A stretch of 17,440 bases of DNA from CAUZEO01 sp963578625 (GTDB lineage Bacteria > Verrucomicrobiota > Kiritimatiellia > SLOV01). How positions within the stretch are numbered: position 1 is the stretch's first letter; the number at the start of each line of letters is the position of its first letter. The position numbers were made by a program, and so were the translations under genes. The notes under the pieces are model-generated. The model worked only from the letters and a program-made list of their open reading frames with translations, had not been told where the DNA came from and ran no database searches. The stretch spans positions 1 through 17,440 of the forward strand of contig CAUZEO010000068.1 in the NCBI GenBank assembly GCA_963578625.1, read 5' to 3'. Shown in pieces: positions 14,210 through 17,440 of the stretch.

Positions 14210-15999
14210 TCCGGACGGGAGGTTTGATCCTCCTCTTTCCGCGTCACCTCCAGCAGGTATAGCACCATCTCATTGTGTTCACTGAAGTTGAGATGGAAGG
14301 CATCTGATTGCGATTCGACACGCCCGATCTGCTCCAGATTTTCGAGAAATATATCACTAAACGCGAAGAATCCGAAATCGACGATTTTGCACTGTAGACC
14401 CGCCCCATCCAGAAGTTCAGCCGTGCGTAGCTGGCTGAGCGCCGAAATCTGCATGACGTAGGCGACGCCGTTCTCCTCGAGGAGATTAGGCAACAGGGAA
14501 ATGAGATGGTCAAAGAGGTTTCTACCCCAGTAGTCGGCCGGGCGGTGTCCGCTTACCTGGCCCCGGGGATCGACCGGCATCTGGTATAGGCTCGCAACAA
14601 TGATTTCGTACTTTTCTTCCGGCAACCACGCGTACAAATCGACTACCTTGCCCTGTACGCGGTCGGATACATCGTTGCGAAAAGCATTGGTCAAGGCGTT
14701 TGCGACCGCCTCCTGCTGCACGTCAATAGCCTCCACCAGCCGCGCTCCGTTCAGGGCCAGCTGGACCGTGAGAATCCCGGTTCCACATCCCACGTCCAAA
14801 CACTTTTTCCCTTCGCCAATACCCTGCTGGAAGAGATATCTCCAGATTTGAAAACTCCCCGGGGTGGGGCGAAATACACTTGGCTCGCAGACAATCCTGG
14901 GGAACGGCAATGGAAACAGCACGCGATCTTTCGCATCGGCCCATGGTTCACTGATGATAGGGGGGGGCGCCGCGGATGTTGTTTCCTCATGCCCGGAAAA
15001 CGTCCCGGCGAGTGATGAAAAACCGGGACGGCCGGATCGCTTGCCTTCGAGCTTCAGGCGCGCGCCTTCAATATGCTCAGGCATAACACCGCAGCAACCC
15101 CCGATGATTTGGGCGCCCTCCTCACGCCATGCCAGGGCCAGGTCCGCGTAATCGTCGGGGCCCACCCGCTCATCGAATTTCCAATCGGGATCCAGGTAGT
15201 GTCCCAGGTTCGGATACACCCCAAGCGGCAAATCGGTAAAGTCCCGCAACCAGGGAATCATGCCGGACACATGGCTGATGGGCAGGCAATTAATGAGAAG
15301 GGCTTCAACTCCCAGCTTTTCGAATTTTCCGGCCGATCTCCCGAACAGATCGCCTTCAGGACCACCCCAATGCTGGCCGTACACGCCGCACACGCCGTGA
15401 CGACAGCGGCGAAAGCTCAACCAGACGGGATAACCCCATTCGAGAATCGTTTCCAGCCATGGAAACGAAAGATCTTCCGGTACCAGCGATAAGGTCTCGA
15501 CGAGAATCAAGTCGGGAGGATCCTCTGCGAACACGCGTTTCAATAGCTGGAGAGAGCCCTGCGTCTGCGCCGCATCCAGATCGCCGCTGAGGCTGAATGC
15601 TACTGAGCAGTGCCCTGTACGTCCTGAAGTTTCGATGGCTTTACGGGCAAGACCAATGCCGAGGCGCGCGATATCCATCCAGTGCTGTAGCTCTGCGCCC
15701 GGGCTATTGAGCTTGGCAGGGCTCTTCGCTGCATTGATGATTCCCCAGGTGTTGGTGGTGATCAGATCGCACCCCGCCGTGGCATACCGCCGGTGTACAT
15801 CCAGGACGGCCCGCGGCGCATGATAAAGCCCCCACGTGCCCCATAAATCGGAATCGCTCAGATGGTAGTCCCTCAAATCCAAGCGCTGCAGTTCCGTAGA
15901 AACGCCGCCGTCGAGAATCACACATTCATCGGAAGCTATCTTGTCGCGAATTACTGAATATGCCGGCTGCATGTAACGGTGAACGTACTTTCCATTCAT
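14200..15999 (-). CDS. Homocysteine S-methyltransferase / SAM-dependent methyltransferase fusion
   Basis: A single 599-residue ORF with two enzymes. Residues 20-320 are a homocysteine S-methyltransferase domain: ILDGGVSTELQR (28-39), TTNTWGI (81-87), and zinc ligands C238 (LLINC) and C302-C303 (IIGGCCGVMPEHI). This family methylates homocysteine to methionine using S-methylmethionine, betaine or another donor. After a low-complexity linker (about 320-370), residues 375-590 form a class I SAM-dependent methyltransferase with motif I LDVGCGTG (401-408), a following AIDVQQEAV, and a motif IV-like ASLYQMP (469-475), loosely reminiscent of the NPPY of HemK/PrmC-type enzymes. Both active sites look intact. 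ATG 15999 has GGAG about 11 nt upstream; the later in-frame ATG 15972 is possible. It converges on the HpaI-type aldolase. Substrate is unknown. Confidence 0.88.
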   Translation of the reverse strand: MNGKYVHRYMQPAYSVIRDKIASDECVILDGGVSTELQRLDLRDYHLSDSDLWGTWGLYHAPRAVLDVHRRYATAGCDLITTNTWGIINAAKSPAKLNSPGAELQHWMDIARLGIGLARKAIETSGRTGHCSVAFSLSGDLDAAQTQGSLQLLKRVFAEDPPDLILVETLSLVPEDLSFPWLETILEWGYPVWLSFRRCRHGVCGVYGQHWGGPEGDLFGRSAGKFEKLGVEALLINCLPISHVSGMIPWLRDFTDLPLGVYPNLGHYLDPDWKFDERVGPDDYADLALAWREEGAQIIGGCCGVMPEHIEGARLKLEGKRSGRPGFSSLAGTFSGHEETTSAAPPPIISEPWADAKDRVLFPLPFPRIVCEPSVFRPTPGSFQIWRYLFQQGIGEGKKCLDVGCGTGILTVQLALNGARLVEAIDVQQEAVANALTNAFRNDVSDRVQGKVVDLYAWLPEEKYEIIVASLYQMPVDPRGQVSGHRPADYWGRNLFDHLISLLPNLLEENGVAYVMQISALSQLRTAELLDGAGLQCKIVDFGFFAFSDIFLENLEQIGRVESQSDAFHLNFSEHNEMVLYLLEVTRKEEDQTSRPDYP

Positions 16000-16202
16000 A
16001 ATGAATTTGTCTCCGCGGTTTGAAAAGCGAAAACACGAACCGCCCTGCCCTCATGCCTCGCTCTAAAGTCCCCCTTGACATTTAAAGCCACGAGCGTGGT
16101 CAAAAATGCCAACAAATCAATGGCTTGGAGGACGGTTTTGACTGTCTTGACGAAGCGCTGATGGGCGGAAAAACTTTTTTGCCCTTGTAGGACATCGGCC
16201 AA
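15996..16202 (-). other. Doubtful 68-codon ORF just upstream of the fusion gene
   Basis: A TTG-initiated frame encodes 68 residues (starts MADVLQGQKSFSAHQRF, with a hydrophobic centre AIDLLAFLTTLVAL). It ends in a TGA that overlaps the fusion gene's ATG as ATGA. No family is recognised. It is more AT-rich than its neighbours and contains a fragment like the dispersed CACGAA repeat. It may be leader sequence, a decayed element or a coupled small gene; evidence for translation is weak. Confidence 0.2.
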
Positions 16203-16225
16203 AGGGACTTCGGCAGCAGTGGATC

Positions 16226-16519
16226 TTACTGCATCGCCATGAAGTAGGCGTCCACCTCTTCCCGTGCCAGCGTCTGAACTGTTTCGGGTGGTCGTTCAGA
16301 GGCGGTACGCAACAGTTTTAGTTGATCACCTACGACATCCAAACAACATTGCTGCGCCAAGTCGATCCGTTCCCCGTTCCACGCGGCCCGAACAAGCTCC
16401 TGCTGCGGGTCCCTGCCAAGAACCGTCTTCTCTTCGACCAGGTACCACTCCACATCGTTCCGCAGCGCCTGTGCGAGATCATCGTACGCGGGCCGAATAT
16501 CTCGCGGCGATATCCAAAC
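16226..16519 (-). pseudogene. C-terminal part of an unrecognised protein, cut at a junction
   Basis: On the minus strand the frame reads protein-like from about RDIRPAYDDLAQALRNDVEW through RIDLAQQCCLDVVGDQLKLL to AREEVDAYFMAMQ and a stop. It is rich in helix-forming residues and has balanced composition, unlike typical shadow frames. Upstream of about 16520 the same frame is merely antisense to the polyketide-synthase fragment, so the original N-terminus appears lost. No family could be named. It could also be a short intact gene with a non-obvious start, or chance; confidence is limited. Confidence 0.4.
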
Positions 16520-17380
16520 GCTGCGTTGCACGACATCGCCGGCATTTCGGCGGGCGATCGTATTCTGATTCACGCCGCGACCGGCGGAGTCGGGCTTGCC
16601 GCGGTACATCTTTCAAAAGAAACGGGTGCCGAAGTTTTCGGGACGGCCGGGAATGCCAGGAAAAGACAGGATCTATCCTCCATGGGGATCCGCCACGTGA
16701 TGGACTCCCGTTCTCTTTCATTCGCGGACGAGATTCTGCAGGCCACATCGGGAGGAGGCGTGAACATTGTCCTCAACGGTCTTACGGGAGAGTTCATCCA
16801 GAAAAGCTTTTCCGTTCTCGTGCAAGGGGGCCGGTTCATCGAAATGGGAAATAGAGAAATTTTGCAGCCTGCGGAAGTTGCGGCAATTCTCGACGATGTC
16901 GTGTACACGGCGTTTGACCTGATGGAACGGGCCCGGGAGGAACCTGCGTTCGTGGGCGAACTCTTTAATCGATTGAATAATTTTCTCAAAAACGGCGGGA
17001 TTCGCCCGCTGCCTATGGAAGTGTTTCCCCTTCGCAATGTGATCGATGCGTATCGTTTTATGTCCAAGGCCCGGCACATCGGAAAGGTGGTCGTCGTCCA
17101 GGAGCGCAGTTCCGCTTCTTGTTCGCATGCGACACCCGGCCGGTTGGCGCCAGACAGCACGTACCTGGTCGTCGGTGAGTTGGGCTCTGAAGGAATGGAT
17201 CTTTGCCGCCGGCGAGGAAGTCTCCGCACTGTGGCAACTGCCACGTCGCATCGTGGAATTTCCAGTGCCGGTCGTGGTGGCAGCGGATAGTCGGGATGTT
17301 CTAAAACGAATGCAGAATTCGAGTCCCGGGTTCGTCGACGGTGCAGTGTATATCGAATGCGGTCCGTCAGTCCCAGCAAT
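16520..17380 (+). pseudogene. Type I polyketide synthase remnant: enoylreductase and start of ketoreductase
   Basis: From AALHDIAGISAGDRILIHAA onwards this is an enoylreductase domain of a modular PKS: the NADPH-binding HAATGGVGLAAVHLSKETGA, VMDSRSLSFADEIL, VNIVLNGLTGEFIQKSF, GGRFIEMGNREI and HIGKVVVV are textbook. It then enters a ketoreductase (DSTYLVVGELGSEG, near 17160-17200). There the frame degrades and stops at 17290. A second frame carrying VPVVVAADSRDVLKRM and FVDGAVYIECG (about 17265-17360) looks like later KR sequence, implying a frameshift near 17190. The ER lacks its first 100 or so residues (substrate-binding part), and no KS, AT or ACP is present. The visible frame back to 16322 is not PKS-like. 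This is a dead fragment, not an enzyme. Confidence 0.8.
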
Positions 17381-17440
17381 CCCAGTTGCCCGAACCGATA
17401 ATACAAGTAATACCGGAATGCCATGTTGAGTCGGTGAAAC

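Noticed and set aside
16000..16225. SAM or S-adenosylhomocysteine riboswitch before the methyltransferase fusion
   Set aside because: No conserved riboswitch core or terminator-antiterminator pair could be seen by eye in the leader; a covariance-model scan would settle it.
17321..17345. tRNA T-arm-like TTCGAGTCCCGGG
   Set aside because: No matching T-stem partner, anticodon arm or acceptor stem could be found around it.
16570..17424. Long minus-strand ORF of 284 codons
   Set aside because: It is antisense to a clear enoylreductase domain; its Arg/Ser/Pro-rich composition is that of a shadow frame.

Overview
The window (about 56% GC by eye) looks like chromosome of an uncultured, large-genome heterotrophic bacterium. 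The order cinA - thpR - recA - alaS is typical of Desulfobacterota-like genomes. The second half (amidohydrolase, phytanoyl-CoA dioxygenase, HpcH/HpaI aldolase, Opp/Dpp ATPases, polyketide synthase debris) recalls large environmental or symbiont genomes such as Tectomicrobia/Entotheonella, Poribacteria or Hydrogenedentes. The phylum is a low-confidence guess, because no rRNA or tRNA gene is visible.

Region 1 (1-7510, all + strand) is a dense housekeeping block: the 3' part of cinA (C-terminal active site apparently degenerate), thpR (RNA 2',3'-cyclic phosphodiesterase), recA overlapping thpR by 35 bp, a clear intrinsic terminator, alaS, then a compact trio: YegS/DagK-type lipid kinase, HPr (His15 and Ser46 both present) and type I 3-dehydroquinate dehydratase aroD, whose ATG overlaps the HPr stop. 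recX is absent between recA and alaS.

Region 2 (7511-8545) is a gene-poor decay zone. It holds a hairpin straight after aroD, degenerate copies of an ACCACGAAA-type repeat, and a minus-strand pseudogene broken by one frameshift and one stop codon.

Region 3 (8546-12931, minus strand) reads as one transcription unit from right to left: two Opp/Dpp-type ATPases, a KDPG/KHG-type aldolase, a frameshifted and 3'-truncated PhyH gene, and a lactonase-like amidohydrolase. A divergent 105-bp gap separates it from + strand genes for a small cupin and a class II HpcH/HpaI aldolase (13037-14209). Together these suggest uptake and breakdown of a sugar-acid or keto-acid-like compound: import energised by the ATPases, lactone hydrolysis, and retro-aldol cleavage by two unrelated aldolases. 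The transporter permeases and binding protein, and any dehydrogenase or dehydratase, are not in the window.

Region 4 (14200-15999, minus strand) is a 599-residue fusion of a zinc-dependent homocysteine S-methyltransferase with a class I SAM-dependent methyltransferase. I consider it the most unusual intact gene here. Region 5 (16000-17440) is again debris: a doubtful 68-codon ORF that overlaps the fusion gene's start, a minus-strand ORF of unknown identity, and an abrupt junction near 16520 to a + strand fragment of a modular type I polyketide synthase (enoylreductase plus the start of a ketoreductase). No CRISPR array, intact insertion sequence, tRNA or rRNA was seen.
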